Positions 1-9,299 of a DNA stretch of 64,000 bases are shown here, one piece after another. The notes beneath the pieces are model-generated. The model made no database searches. It saw only the letters and a program-made list of their open reading frames with translations, and had not been told where the DNA came from. A program made the translations under genes and the position numbers. Source of the stretch: Capronia americana. Its lineage: Eukaryota; Ascomycota; Eurotiomycetes; Chaetothyriales; Herpotrichiellaceae. Within the stretch, counting starts at the first letter, position 1, and the number at the start of each line of letters is the position of its first letter. The stretch covers positions 156,673 to 220,672 of the forward strand of contig JADWQD010000024.1 of NCBI GenBank assembly GCA_016110215.1, read 5' to 3'.

Positions 1-734
1 GGAGTCACAACGAAGATATCAGCAAGACTCAGAATGGTCTGCAGTGATTTCTGTTGGGACTTCTTGCGATGTTGATTCTGGGCGTGCAGTCGACCTGCTC
101 ACTCCAGAAGAGGTCGGGGTATTTTTTGAAGTGCTTATAGACCGCCGAGACGGGTTTCTGGTGCTCGGTCGAGGAATAGCTGTTGATTTCTGCCACAACA
201 ACGACATCAAGCATCTCCTGCCCACTGAATCTAGTAGATTCTCAAACATCAACACCGAGTTCTCGGCGGTGATGAAGAAGGTCTATAAATCTCCGTTCGT
301 GATGGACGTCCTTTCGACCCGGTATCGAGGTTTACAACTGGCCCTCTGGGTCAGGGATTCAGCAACGCAGTTGGTCTGGCCATTGCCCAGAACATGTATT
401 GAAGGTCTCGTCTTTTGCTCGCTTTGATTTTGGCAGGTAGTGTTGATGTGTCGACACCGAGATAAGAATTACTGCTTCAGCTCGGACATATACAGGTGCT
501 CTGAAGCAGTGGCCTCAGTCCTAAGCCATCGGTCTGCCCGAAGGCTGGCGAGGAAAAGCAGGTCAAGCAGATTGAGGGCCTGGGTTGGTTCAAGCGCGAC
601 CGACAGGTTCTGATCAAGGATCAGGGCACCGAGCATCCCTCCCTTATCATTTGCAGTATTGTCAAGGGTGATGTTCTCGACGGACCGGAACGAGTCTTGA
701 CGGGCAAATGCTGGGATGGCGCGGCGGAGGTCCA
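1..734. other. No gene recognised
   Basis: Open frames of up to about 127 codons occur on both strands, but none has recognisable motifs or clear splice structure. The stretch just precedes a broken monooxygenase and may be related debris. Confidence 0.4.
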
Positions 735-1095
735 CCACTGGTCGAGCTTCTCCTTTTTGTCGCAACTGAAAAAATCGCCGAGGGCGACGAGGCCGGCGCT
801 ATCAAGGTCACCTTCGCCGACGGGTCCACGGAGATTGCCGACGTCGTCGTCGCCGCCGATGGGCTCTACTCGGTGCGTTCGCCATAGCACTTGAACCCCC
901 CGGTGCCTGGCTGACCACGCTTCCATAGAAAATCCGGAGACACTATCATCCCAACACCCAGATTGCCTCGCGCGGGCGTGTGGCATATCGGTACATTTTC
1001 CCCACCGAGTTGATCGAGAATATCAAAGATCTACCGGAAGACACGTCGTCCTTTCGGAAGCATGGCGAGATCGTCTTCCTGTCTCGCCACCACCG
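735..1095 (+). pseudogene. FAD-dependent monooxygenase fragment (salicylate-hydroxylase type)
   Basis: Two adjacent pieces of one flavoprotein monooxygenase can be read. The first (about 735-885) ends in DVVVAADGLYSVRS, the conserved block that follows the substrate strand region in salicylate-hydroxylase-like enzymes (usual form D-hydrophobic-GADG..S..R). It then meets a TAG stop. The second (about 958-1085) resumes in another frame with GRVAYRYIFPTELIENIKDL, the region that normally follows about 30 residues later. The N-terminal Rossmann GxGxxG part and the C-terminal GD..H motif are missing here, so no functional enzyme can be made. On its right edge the fragment meets a piece of an unrelated gene on the other strand. 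The frameshift and stop are seen directly; the family call rests on motif recognition. Confidence 0.7.
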
Positions 1096-1244
1096 CCCTC
1101 GAGCTCCAGACTCGTCGAGATGGGTGCATTCCCGCGAAACCGCTTGCGCATATCGACCAGCCCGCGACGGCACTCGCGGAACCCGATCTTCAGCTGTTGG
1201 CACTGCTGATACTCATGCACCGTGATAAACCCCTTCGACCTGCC
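1085..1244 (-). pseudogene. PET191/COA5-like cytochrome c oxidase assembly factor fragment
   Basis: Read on the minus strand, the segment encodes CQQLKIGFRECRRG followed by LVDMRKRFRGN. This has a CX9C spacing and the very conserved GxVDMRKRxRGN signature of Pet191/Coa5, a small twin-cysteine protein of the mitochondrial intermembrane space needed to assemble cytochrome c oxidase. Only the C-terminal half is present. Upstream on the same strand the frame closes at a TAA (1245-1247) with no start codon, and the first cysteine pair is not found nearby. The piece abuts the monooxygenase fragment in opposite orientation. It is a broken, transplanted gene end; the working copy would be elsewhere in the genome. 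Confidence 0.7.
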
Positions 1245-2000
1245 TTAATGTTTCAATTCGCTCACCTATTTAGTCGATCATTTAGGAGGACACAGATAAT
1301 CGAATAAAAGGAAACTGTCATGAGCGCCTTCCCCCTCCTCCTGTCCCTCTCTTTCTGTGTGTGTATGTGTGAGAGGGTCTGGAATGAGTGGCTAGGGGCA
1401 GTTTCGTTCTCAACAACACAGAACATGTCCGGTGCACAGTGTACGAGTGCTGTACTGACATTAAAGTACCGCCGTGCGAAGCTGAATCAGAGAAAGAAAC
1501 GAGCAGACCGTGAGAGAACTACAAGTGTCCGTCGCGACTCCTCCGAAACGCAAGATCCAGACTGTGCACTTGTAAGCCGACCACGGTACACAACTCTTGC
1601 TTCGCCTTGGAACAATGAAACAAGCCCAGAGGTTAGAACTCTCTGCTCAAGGCATAGTTTGAAACATTAGGTTAAAGGACTCTTGTCTGGGTCCAATGGC
1701 GTCAAGCTGTGGTGAAGAAGGGGTTCTTGCGGTCCAAACAGGCGGCGGGTGAGAATGCCAACAGCGTGTCGACGAACAACGTGGATACGGAGAACCATGT
1801 CGAAGGACGCAAACCGCGGAAGATCGCCATCACCCTCTCGAATGTAACGAATAAGTCTGAAGAGGCGGCGACGACGAGAGCGGACACGAAGCTGCGGAGT
1901 CATCAACAGCCAGTGACGACCAAGGAGTAGAGGATATAAATATCGATCACGAAAAGTGCAGAATTTGAAGTGGTGCAAAATAACAGCTCATTAATGTATC
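1245..2000. other. No gene recognised
   Basis: Contains a pyrimidine-rich then GT-rich run near 1330-1370 and short open frames on both strands without recognisable motifs. Confidence 0.4.
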
Positions 2001-2105
2001 CCATCAGTGCGTCGCATCAATGCATCCATGGATGAGTGTATCCCATCAATGCATCTCATTAATGGGTCCATGGATGAATGCATCCCGTCAATGCATCTCC
2101 TACGA
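2000..2105. repeat. Imperfect tandem repeat around ATGCAT
   Basis: About four degenerate copies of a 20-25 bp motif built on CCCATCAATGCATC and a variant carrying CCATGGATGA. It is partly self-complementary because ATGCAT and CCATGG are palindromes. Confidence 0.6.
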
Positions 2106-2334
2106 GTGGTTCTTTGGCTACAAGTGATTTGCTTCCCTACCAAGTACTACGTGCGGTTTGCATTGCTACCAGTGATTTGGTCTCTTGCCCGTGATGTGCT
2201 TCGTCCTAGTAATCAGTATGAATGTACATAGGTTGTCAATGCTCATTGCCTGCGTGAAAGTCGCTGATCTTGGAATGATTCCTGAACAGCTATCGTCCCT
2301 GCCTGGCTGCCCGGAAGCTGATGCTTGGAATCTC

Positions 2335-2610
2335 TCCTCATCTCATTTCGTCTACCCACATCTGCTCATCCTACCTGCTCCTCCTACCTGCTCATCCAAC
2401 CTGCCTATTCAACCTGCCCACCCTACCTACTCACTTCATCTGCTCAACCCATCTGCTCATCCTACTTGCTCATCCTACTTGCTCTTTCTACTTGCTCACC
2501 TACTTTCTCAAAATCCGCTTCTTTTCTTTCTCATCCTACTTCTCAATCTATCTGCTTGTTTTCTCTCGCATCCTCGCTACTATTCCCCTCGCTGCTCTTC
2601 TCCTCGCTGC
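2335..2610. repeat. Pyrimidine-rich minisatellite (CTGCTCATCCTAC-like)
   Basis: A long run of degenerate 10-14 bp units such as CTGCTCATCCTAC, CTCATCCAACCTG and CTTGCTCATCC. It is strongly strand-asymmetric (purine-poor) and opens several frames rich in Leu/Ser/Pro/Thr, which I regard as repeat artefacts. Confidence 0.7.
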
Positions 2611-3378
2611 TCTTCTCCTCGACATCGTCCTGCGTTGTCACTGGGTACGTACTAGCTGCAGATTGAATTTGGGGACAACACCAGCGGTGATTCGGCTAAT
2701 CGGTTCTCAGCAGTATCATTCCCTCTACCGCCAGTCGACCTGGATCTCAAGGCGATCGATCCTCCCGATCCCTTGTCCTCGTCAGACATACGGTCATGCC
2801 ACACCCTCAATATCACACTTCCTTGCCGCGGTCGATCGTGGACTCGGGCGTCAAAGGGTTGCTTGCACCAACAACCTTCAATGCATTCAGAAGAGCAGGG
2901 TGATTCCCTAGCATTTGCTTCGACTACTGAGACATGGGATAACATGGCCTCGCTCTGGAAGCTGAGTCGACTTGTCGATGTGGTCAGTGACTCCTCACCT
3001 CCTACCATTGCCTCAGAATCATGGCAGCAGGCTGGCCACAAACCGGTCAAGGCAATCGTGCCAGAACTTCCGTTGCTGACTTCGATGGTGACGCAAAGCT
3101 GGAAACCTTGGACCCTGAGCGAGACTCCAACCAAGAGTGCATTCTCGTATGATTCAGCTACGAGAAGGGGTCAACAAGGTGAACAGCTGGGCATGCGGTG
3201 GTCTGTTTATCGTCCAAAGGTGCGTTGTCTCCGAAAGAGAGTTTGATACTGTCACGCTAACATGCGCAGGCGATCCATTACTGCGATGCCCAAACCTTCG
3301 AGTCCAAGAAGACGGTACATGAATATGTGCGAGGTGAAGAACCGATATCCTTCATCGACAACTATAGCCACCCAGAAC
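2611..3378. other. No gene recognised
   Basis: Overlapping open frames of about 150-160 codons occur on both strands (roughly 2652-3246). None shows a motif I can name. Confidence 0.35.
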
Positions 3379-3501
3379 CAGCACCACTTCCAGCATCAGA
3401 TCCACACGAGTACCATCACCAGCACCACTTCCAGCATCAGATCCACACGAGTACCATCACCAACACCACTTCCAGCATCAGATTCACACGAGTACCATCA
3501 C
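3379..3501. repeat. 41-bp tandem repeat, three copies
   Basis: Three near-identical 41-bp units begin at 3379, 3420 and 3461, each starting CAGCACCACTTCC or CAACACCACTTCC. Because 41 is not a multiple of three, successive copies are read in different frames, so this is not a protein repeat under coding selection. Confidence 0.9.
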
Positions 3502-3711
3502 CAACACCAACAGTACGACCATCCAGAACCACATCACCAACCCCAGCAGCACAACCATCCGGAACCGCATCACCAGCGGTCGCCGTCCGATCAGATGTCT
3601 CTCGTGGCAAGTGTACACCATGAGCAACCTCAACGCGCGTCCTTCTCTGAGATGGACCCTGCCTCTTGGAGGGCCAAGAGAGCTGACTTTCCATACAACT
3701 TTAATATTTTC

Positions 3712-3741
3712 CGTTGGTCCCGGCCGCGGCCGGGACCAACG
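3712..3741. repeat. Perfect 30-bp palindrome
   Basis: The arms CGTTGGTCCCGGCCG and CGGCCGGGACCAACG are exact reverse complements with no spacer. The centre is a NotI-type GCGGCCGC-like core. It could extrude as a cruciform. Confidence 0.95.
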
Positions 3742-3882
3742 CACCGGTCACCACAGCCGAATATGGTGACAGATATACGCTCATTGGTCCGCTGAACAAG
3801 AATTCGGTAAGCTGAGTTGTCCTTGTGTCTAGCTTCAAACTGACATTCGCAGGCCGCGGTCGAGTCGAAACGCTCGAACCAC

Positions 3883-3986
3883 CTGCCGGTCCTCTTCGTC
3901 AAACCATCGAATCGATGCAAGAACGTGGAATTGAGATCATGTATGGGCGTGCATCGATTCGATGGTTTGACGAAGAGGACCGGCAG
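3883..3986. repeat. Perfect 37-bp inverted repeat with 30-nt loop
   Basis: The left arm (3883-3919) starts CTGCCGGTCCTCTTCG. The right arm (3950-3986) is its exact reverse complement over 37 bases. The loop (3920-3949) contains GAACGTGGAATTGAGATC, which recurs directly after the next palindrome at about 4021. The block is the first unit of a hairpin-rich array continuing to about 4195. Confidence 0.95.
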
Positions 3987-3991
3987 ATTGA

Positions 3992-4195
3992 AGGAGCACC
4001 CGGGTGCTCCTCATCAATACAAGAACGTGGAATTGAGATCATGTATGGGCGGTGGCTCATTGAAGGGGCACCCGGGTGCTCCTCATCAACACAGGGACAG
4101 GATACCGCTGGGCGGTGGCTCATTGAAGGAGCACCCGGGTGCTCCTCATAAACACAGGGCACCCGGGTGCTCCTCATCAATACAGGGACAGGATA
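3992..4195. repeat. Array of GCACCCGGGTGC palindromes
   Basis: Four copies of the palindrome GCACCCGGGTGC are centred near 4001, 4073, 4136 and 4164. In copies one and three it extends to the perfect 20-bp AGGAGCACCCGGGTGCTCCT. They are separated by repeated spacers containing GGCGGTGGCTCATTGAAGG and ACAGGGACAGGATACC. Each unit can form a GC-rich hairpin. Confidence 0.9.
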
Positions 4196-4608
4196 CCGGT
4201 GGTTGGACGAGCGTTTGGATGACCTGATGACAAGGAAGCATTCTGTACATCAATCTCAGTGACCTTGTTCCATTCCGTTGTCTTCTGTTCAGTGTTTTTG
4301 GCTTTCTTCTGGCTGGCGTCCTCGACATGCGAGTGACACACTAACTTGGCTGATGGTTCAGAGACAGTTAGGTTGCAAGTCGGGAGTGCTGGCAAGTTGA
4401 TATCGCCCTGTTGTCTGTTGTTCTCCTCTGCCCCCAGATAACATAGTTGCTGACTTTTCACAGATGACAGAGAAGGTTATCCTCCTGCGGGAGAAGAACA
4501 TCGTTCGCCCTGCCTGACGATCCCCTGACCGAGCCTACCCTAAGCGGAATGCCCACCGAGATCCTCCAACTCAGCAGATGATGTCCTTATACAAGGGAAG
4601 AGACGGAT

Positions 4609-4720
4609 ACACATGGAAGAGAAGGATATCATCACACATGGAAGAGAAGGATATCATCACACATGGAAGAGAAGGATATCATCACACATAGAAGAGAAGG
4701 ATATCATGACACACGGAAGA
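4609..4720. repeat. 25-bp tandem repeat
   Basis: Four units of about 25 bp, each containing ACATGGAAGAGAAGGATATC, start near 4609, 4634, 4659 and 4684, with a degenerate fifth unit. A related array lies at 5121-5200. Confidence 0.9.
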
Positions 4721-4734
4721 GAATCTCCAGCTTT

Positions 4735-5105
4735 CCCGAGGACAGGCACTCTCGACGATCTTCTCGTGGCCTGTTTCTCTACGGATTTGCGTCGTTTTTC
4801 CCACAGTTTGTTGTTCGCGTCCCTTTTGGCCTTCTTTTCTGCCGCTTTCTCTCTGTGTATACGCTCTTCCTCGGCGTCTTCGGCGTCTTCTGTGCCGTCT
4901 CGTGTTTGCAACGTCTCATCAACGTTGGCATTCTTCTCTGGGAGCAAATCGTGACGACCCTTCTCGGTAAACACCTCACTCATATTCCAGGGCAGGTCTA
5001 ATGCTGCAACGCCCTCTTTCAACAGGGTGGATTGACTTGCATTCTCCAAGTTGATCAACGTCTCGCCGCTGACGGTCCTGCTTTTGGCCGGGGCATCCTG
5101 GACCT
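4735..5105 (-). pseudogene. Coding-looking segment, unidentified, between two related repeat arrays
   Basis: Not recognised. The minus-strand frame gives a stretch that looks like a genuine protein: LINLENASQSTLLKEG, then LPWNMSEVFTEKGRHDLLPE, then a highly charged segment (EDAEDAEEERIHREKAAEKK and following) that would form a coiled coil or basic helix. The frame runs unbroken into the GGAAGAGAAGGAT arrays on both sides, where it becomes Phe/Leu/Ser/Val-rich repeat translation. No start codon belongs to the protein-like part alone, so this is probably an exon or gene piece captured between two blocks of the same minisatellite. Confidence 0.35.
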
Positions 5106-5120
5106 GCTCCACCAGACCAC

Positions 5121-5300
5121 GGATACACACGGAAGAGAAGGATACACACGGAAGAGAAGGGTACACACGGAAGAGAAGGATACACACGAAAGAGAAGGAT
5201 ATCACATAAACGAAAAAGCACCTACAAGAGAAGGCTGTTCTCACACATGGAAGAAAACGCTGTGCTCACACATGGAAGAAAACGCTGTCCTCACGCACGC
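5121..5300. repeat. 19-bp tandem repeat and degenerate relatives
   Basis: At least three units of ACACACGGAAGAGAAGGAT start near 5125. They grade into longer copies carrying CACACATGGAAGAAAACGCTG. The core GGAAGAGAAGGAT is shared with the array at 4609-4720, and the sequence after each array (about 4490-4570 and 5310-5400) is also loosely similar. That suggests a larger duplication. Confidence 0.8.
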
Positions 5301-6016
5301 AAGAGAAGGATGCCGTTTGCCCTACCTATCGACCCTCCGATCGAACCTACCACGGCATGAAATGCCCATCCAGATCCTTCCTGCGAATCCTCCGAGCTCT
5401 GCGATGAATCCCGATAAAGCCCCTCGCCGAGTTGGTGATTTGGCCGCCTTGTATCCGTGGTCGATGCGGCGTTCTTCGTCAAGATTTTCTGTGAGTGGAC
5501 CGTGGGTGGCGGCGAACGGTTGGCGAGTGATGTACACGTTGACATCAGCATCGGTACCGACAACGGCCATGCTAGTATCAACATTGCATCGACATCAACA
5601 TCTGTCTGTATGGAGGGCATCTGGTGGGCCTGCGCAATGTGGTAGACACAGCTTTGTGACAGATAGCAGCCATCAACAAAGGCAAAGGCTTATCAAATGG
5701 AACAAAGCCGCGACACATGTCGTACATGTGTCCAACTGCGGGCGTGGAATCCGCTTGTGGACCGGTTCTCCAGTTTCTTGTAATACATCGCGAGTGGAAT
5801 GAGGAGGTCCAATCTCATCGACCACGTTCCACACGAGACTGTTGCTGTGCCGCAGAGTGGCCCGCTCGGTCTCAGTCTCGGTCTCGCTCCCGTTCCTCTG
5901 AGAGCTCCTCAGAGGTGCCCCGTCTCGGTGTTCGTCTGGCTCAGGTCCTGGCCCTCCGTATTGACGCCCGCCCTCTCCATGTCCCCTTCCTCCCTCAGCC
6001 GTCTCGCCAGTCTCTC

Positions 6017-6270
6017 CTACCTCCGCTGGTCCTTCAGAGCTTGCAGATCGACAGGCGTCCACCACTGCCCGTGGTATCGTCGTCCCATGCCGTTGTTGAG
6101 CACCAGCGCGCTCGCCAGCCTCAGCATACTGGCCAACAGGACGAGAGGCAGCAGCCACCACCACCCCAGTACCTGGTTCTCCAGGTTCTTCGCCGCGAGA
6201 ACCCTTGTCCAAGGGACCTTTCGTTTGAGACGGAGCATTGAAAGAATCACGATCCTCATTAGAAATGGAA
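6017..6270 (-). pseudogene. Possible membrane-protein fragment
   Basis: Not identified. The minus frame contains a protein-like stretch with a clear hydrophobic segment (ENQVLGWWWLLPLVLLASML) followed by RRYHGQWWTPVDLQALKDQ and a stop. Upstream on the same strand the frame runs into the 15-bp and 12-bp minisatellites, so any real start is lost. One transmembrane helix is predicted by eye. It may be the last exon of a membrane protein. Confidence 0.3.
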
Positions 6271-6395
6271 GACCCTCGATGAGAGCGCAGCTGTCCAACA
6301 ACAACAGAGAGTGATATTTCTCTATCCTACGATCTATTGTCTGCGATCTAGATGCATGGTCACGTAAGGGTCTTATCGTCAGACGGCACGGCAGC

Positions 6396-6485
6396 ACGGA
6401 CCAGGACAGCATGGACCAGGACAGCATGGACCAGGACAGCATGGACCAGGACAGCATGGACCAGGACAGCATGGACCAGGACAGC
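6396..6485. repeat. 15-bp tandem repeat, six copies
   Basis: Six units of ATGGACCAGGACAGC (the first with ACG in place of ATG) run without interruption. Confidence 0.95.
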
Positions 6486-6549
6486 ATGGACGACGGGGGA
6501 GGCATCGACATGAAGGACACGAACCCATAGTTGGATGAAACTGAGAGGG

Positions 6550-6692
6550 AGAGCGTGCGTGCGTGCGTGCATGCGTGCGTCGGCGCGTGTTGCATTGACG
6601 TGTATATGCGTGCGTGCTTGCGTGCGTGCTTGCGTGCGTGCTTGCGTGCGTGCTTGCGTGCGTGCTTGCGTGCGTGCTTGCGTGCGTGCATC
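6550..6692. repeat. (GCGTGCGTGCTT)n microsatellite
   Basis: About six and a half units of GCGTGCGTGCTT, preceded by simple GCGT/GCAT runs. The minus translation gives an Ala/Arg/Lys/His-rich repeat that I treat as an artefact. Confidence 0.95.
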
Positions 6693-7379
6693 GAAAGGTG
6701 AAATATCAAAGATGGATGAAAGATGGGGGCGGCATGTCGGTGTCAGATTATCGGGCACAGTGGCATGCGCACGTTGATCAGCCTTCATGTCGAACCAGAT
6801 CAGCCTTCATGTCGAACAAGACACCAACCTCGGAGGCACAGCTCGCTCGCCCTCCCGTCAGCCTCTATACCCAAAAGTCAGCTTCGCACGGCCTGCTCAG
6901 GGTGGTGGTGGCAACAGAGGGCATCGGCGTGAAGGGCCTTGTGGGCAAAACAAGCCGCCACTAGTAGCGACGGACGGCGAGCATTCGGGAGTCCTCTCGG
7001 TCGCCTCACAGACCGTTCCGAGATGGGTAGTCTCCTGGTAACCTACCCTCCATGCAACGTTGGTCTTGAGGCACCAGGACCAGGACCAGGACAAGGACGA
7101 GGACAAGGACCAGGCAGGATCAGGCATCCACAAGAGATATCAAGAGGGCTGAAGACCTCCGCGAACATACACATAGACAGCTTCAGAAAGAAGTGCATAG
7201 ATAAATGTGACTGCAAACAGTGAGTGCCTCGGGTCAATTCTTCCACTTCCAGGACGATAGTAAAAGGGTCCGGAGCGTGAGCTCGGTTCTTTTCGAAGTC
7301 TTGATATCCCTCTTACGCATGCATGTAGAGTATTCGCTTGAGATTGAGATGTTCGAGTAGATGAGGAGACGGACAAGCA

Positions 7380-7620
7380 AGGAGCACGATGGGAGCACGA
7401 TGGGAGCAAGGACCACGATGGGAGCAAGACCACGACGGCAGCAAGACCACGACGGGAGCAAAGATCACGATGGCAGCAAGACCACGATGGCAGCAAGACC
7501 ACGATGGCAGCAAGACCACGATGGCAGCAAGACCACGACGGGAGCAAGGACCACGACGAGAGCACAGACCACGATGGGAGTAAGGACTGTGGTGGGAGCA
7601 AGGACTGTGTTGGGCAGCAC
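7380..7620. repeat. 18-bp tandem repeat (ACCACGATGGCAGCAAGA)
   Basis: About thirteen units, exact in the middle (roughly 7465-7540) and degenerate at both ends, where GGAGCAAGGACC replaces the standard unit. The unit length is a multiple of three, so long frames open on both strands without implying a gene. Confidence 0.9.
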
Positions 7621-7639
7621 TAGCTAAAGTACAAGGTGT

Positions 7640-8090
7640 TGACAGCACCCTGCCTCTTGTTGTAGTGTTGTTGACACTCTGCCTCTTGTTGCAGTCTTGC
7701 CTCAGTCTTGCTTTCTCTCATATCCTCCGCCACGCACGCGCAGAATGATGCGTAGATGAACCACCCCGGCAGTATTTTGGAACGTCCAGAAATTCAATGC
7801 CTTCTGTGCACACTCGAGGATGGTAGCTGGATCAAGACCAGCAAGCACGCTCGTCTTGAAGTCATCCGGCGGCCTCAACAGATTCCGAGCAACATCGTGA
7901 GTTTGTGGAAGCTCACTTTCGCAAGCTGGACATCGGCGGCGTCCTGGTGGTGCCCCCGTCAACCCAGTGCTATCGGCACAGTGGGTGCAAAAGATATGCC
8001 TAGTAGATGTCAGATAGAATCAGTGAGGGACAGCAGGGTACTTACGCGCAAGTAGTGACAATGGGCCACCATACCCAGTGTCGCCACAGG
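7640..8090. other. No gene recognised
   Basis: Begins with a short duplicated motif (TGCCTCTTGTTG twice near 7650-7695). Open frames are under 100 codons with no motif. Confidence 0.4.
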
Positions 8091-8527
8091 TCCCTGTGCA
8101 GAGGGTGTTTAAGCTGTTCAGTACCTGTGAAACCGACCTAATATCTCCATACCTAACGCAGCTGGCCCCGCAGGCTACCTACCTGTGGGCGCAGGAGCTA
8201 TCGCTCCGATAATCTAGCAACATAGACGACCTCGACAGGAACCTGTGTCGGCACTGGATAATAGTGTAAGAGCCATGCTGGCGGAGTGTAAGGTATTCGG
8301 TTTGGTTTCCCAGACACTAAACAGCTCACACACCTCCAGCACGGCCCTCACACCATCATCCGGTGCTTCCACAAGGGTCCTATCGAGGACATCCACGTCA
8401 CCGGATAACGGAGCGATAGCTTGCACCCACGGCAGGCAGCCTACTAGGGAAAGCTGCGGGCGGTGTAGGAGATACTCGATCGGTCTCACAGGTACTGAAC
8501 AGCTGAAACACCCTCTGCACAGATCAT
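8091..8527. repeat. Fold-back inverted duplication (about 437 bp)
   Basis: The left half (about 8091-8306) and the reverse complement of the right half (about 8312-8527) align end to end by eye with roughly 75-85% identity and almost no spacer. Matching blocks include CTGTGCAGAGGGTGTTT / AAACACCCTCTGCACAG at the outer ends, GAGCTATCGCTCCG / CGGAGCGATAGCT midway, and AGAGCCATGCTGGCGGAGTG against CACACCTCCAGCACGGCCCT near the centre. No transposase and no obvious target duplication was found. Confidence 0.8.
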
Positions 8528-8754
8528 CCCCGTAGCTTTTTGGTGTCCAGTGACATACTGAGAACATTAGCGTTGGCACGACCATTGCTCAGGTTGATGA
8601 CTGGGCGTACCTGAATGAGTTGCCTCAATGACCACCTCAAAGAGGAGCCGAGTTTTGATGTCTGCCTCTTGCTCCATGCCGGTGGCGTTCCCGTTGGAAC
8701 AGATGGAGGAATTTCTGGGAGAAGATTATCAGTAACAATAGTGATGAGGAGATG

Positions 8755-9115
8755 TTCTGACTCACGATGAGTGACTGCTGATTCCGAGAGAGAACGACTC
8801 TGCGTGAAGATGCTTCTGGTCGAAGAGTCTGAGAGGTTGCTTCTGATTGAAGACTCTGAAGAGGATGGTTGAGCGGAATGACTCTGGGAAAGGTTGCTTC
8901 TGAGAGAAGACTCTGAGGGAGGATGCTTCTAAGAGAAGGCTCTGAGGGAGGTTGCTTCTGAGAGAAGACTCTGAAGGAGGTTGCTTCTACTCGAAGACTC
9001 TGAGGGAGGATGCTTCTGATTGAAGACTCTGAAGAGGATGGTTGAGTGGAATGAATCTGGGAAATGATGTTTCTGATCGAAGACTCTGAAGAGGAACTGA
9101 GAGAGAAAGAGAAAC
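8755..9115. repeat. Degenerate ~30-bp minisatellite (GGTTGCTTCTGAGAGAAGACTCTGA)
   Basis: About nine units of roughly 29-35 bp built on GCTTCTGAGAGAAGACTCTG. The internal CTTCT..AGAAG makes each unit self-complementary. The minus-strand reading gives a Ser-rich repeat that is probably spurious. Confidence 0.85.
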
Positions 9116-9232
9116 TGAGGTGCAGCTCAGACGAGATTGAAGTTTGTCTCCCGGTTGACCTTCCCGGGCAGGAGACGACACTCCCCACCCGACGAAGCAT
9201 ACCGTCATCGCTGCTGCCTAACTATGACACGT

Positions 9233-9292
9233 GACAGACAGACAGACAGACAGACAGACAATGAATGTGAATGTGAATGTGAATGTGAACAA
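9233..9292. repeat. (GACA)n then (TGTGAA)n microsatellite
   Basis: Seven GACA units are followed by about four units of GTGAAT. A similar GACA run occurs at about 59085-59115. Confidence 0.95.
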
Positions 9293-9299
9293 GAAAAAG

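Noticed and set aside
2321..2911. Long plus-strand open frame rich in Leu/Ser/Pro
   Set aside because: It is opened by the pyrimidine-rich minisatellite; composition is repetitive and all three frames are open there.
6017..6709. 230-codon minus frame taken as one protein
   Set aside because: The N-terminal two thirds are translations of the 12-bp and 15-bp minisatellites; only the last ~80 codons look protein-like.
7140..7601. Minus frame with repeated Trp/Ser/Leu-Pro units
   Set aside because: Direct product of the 18-bp tandem repeat, with equivalent frames open on the plus strand.
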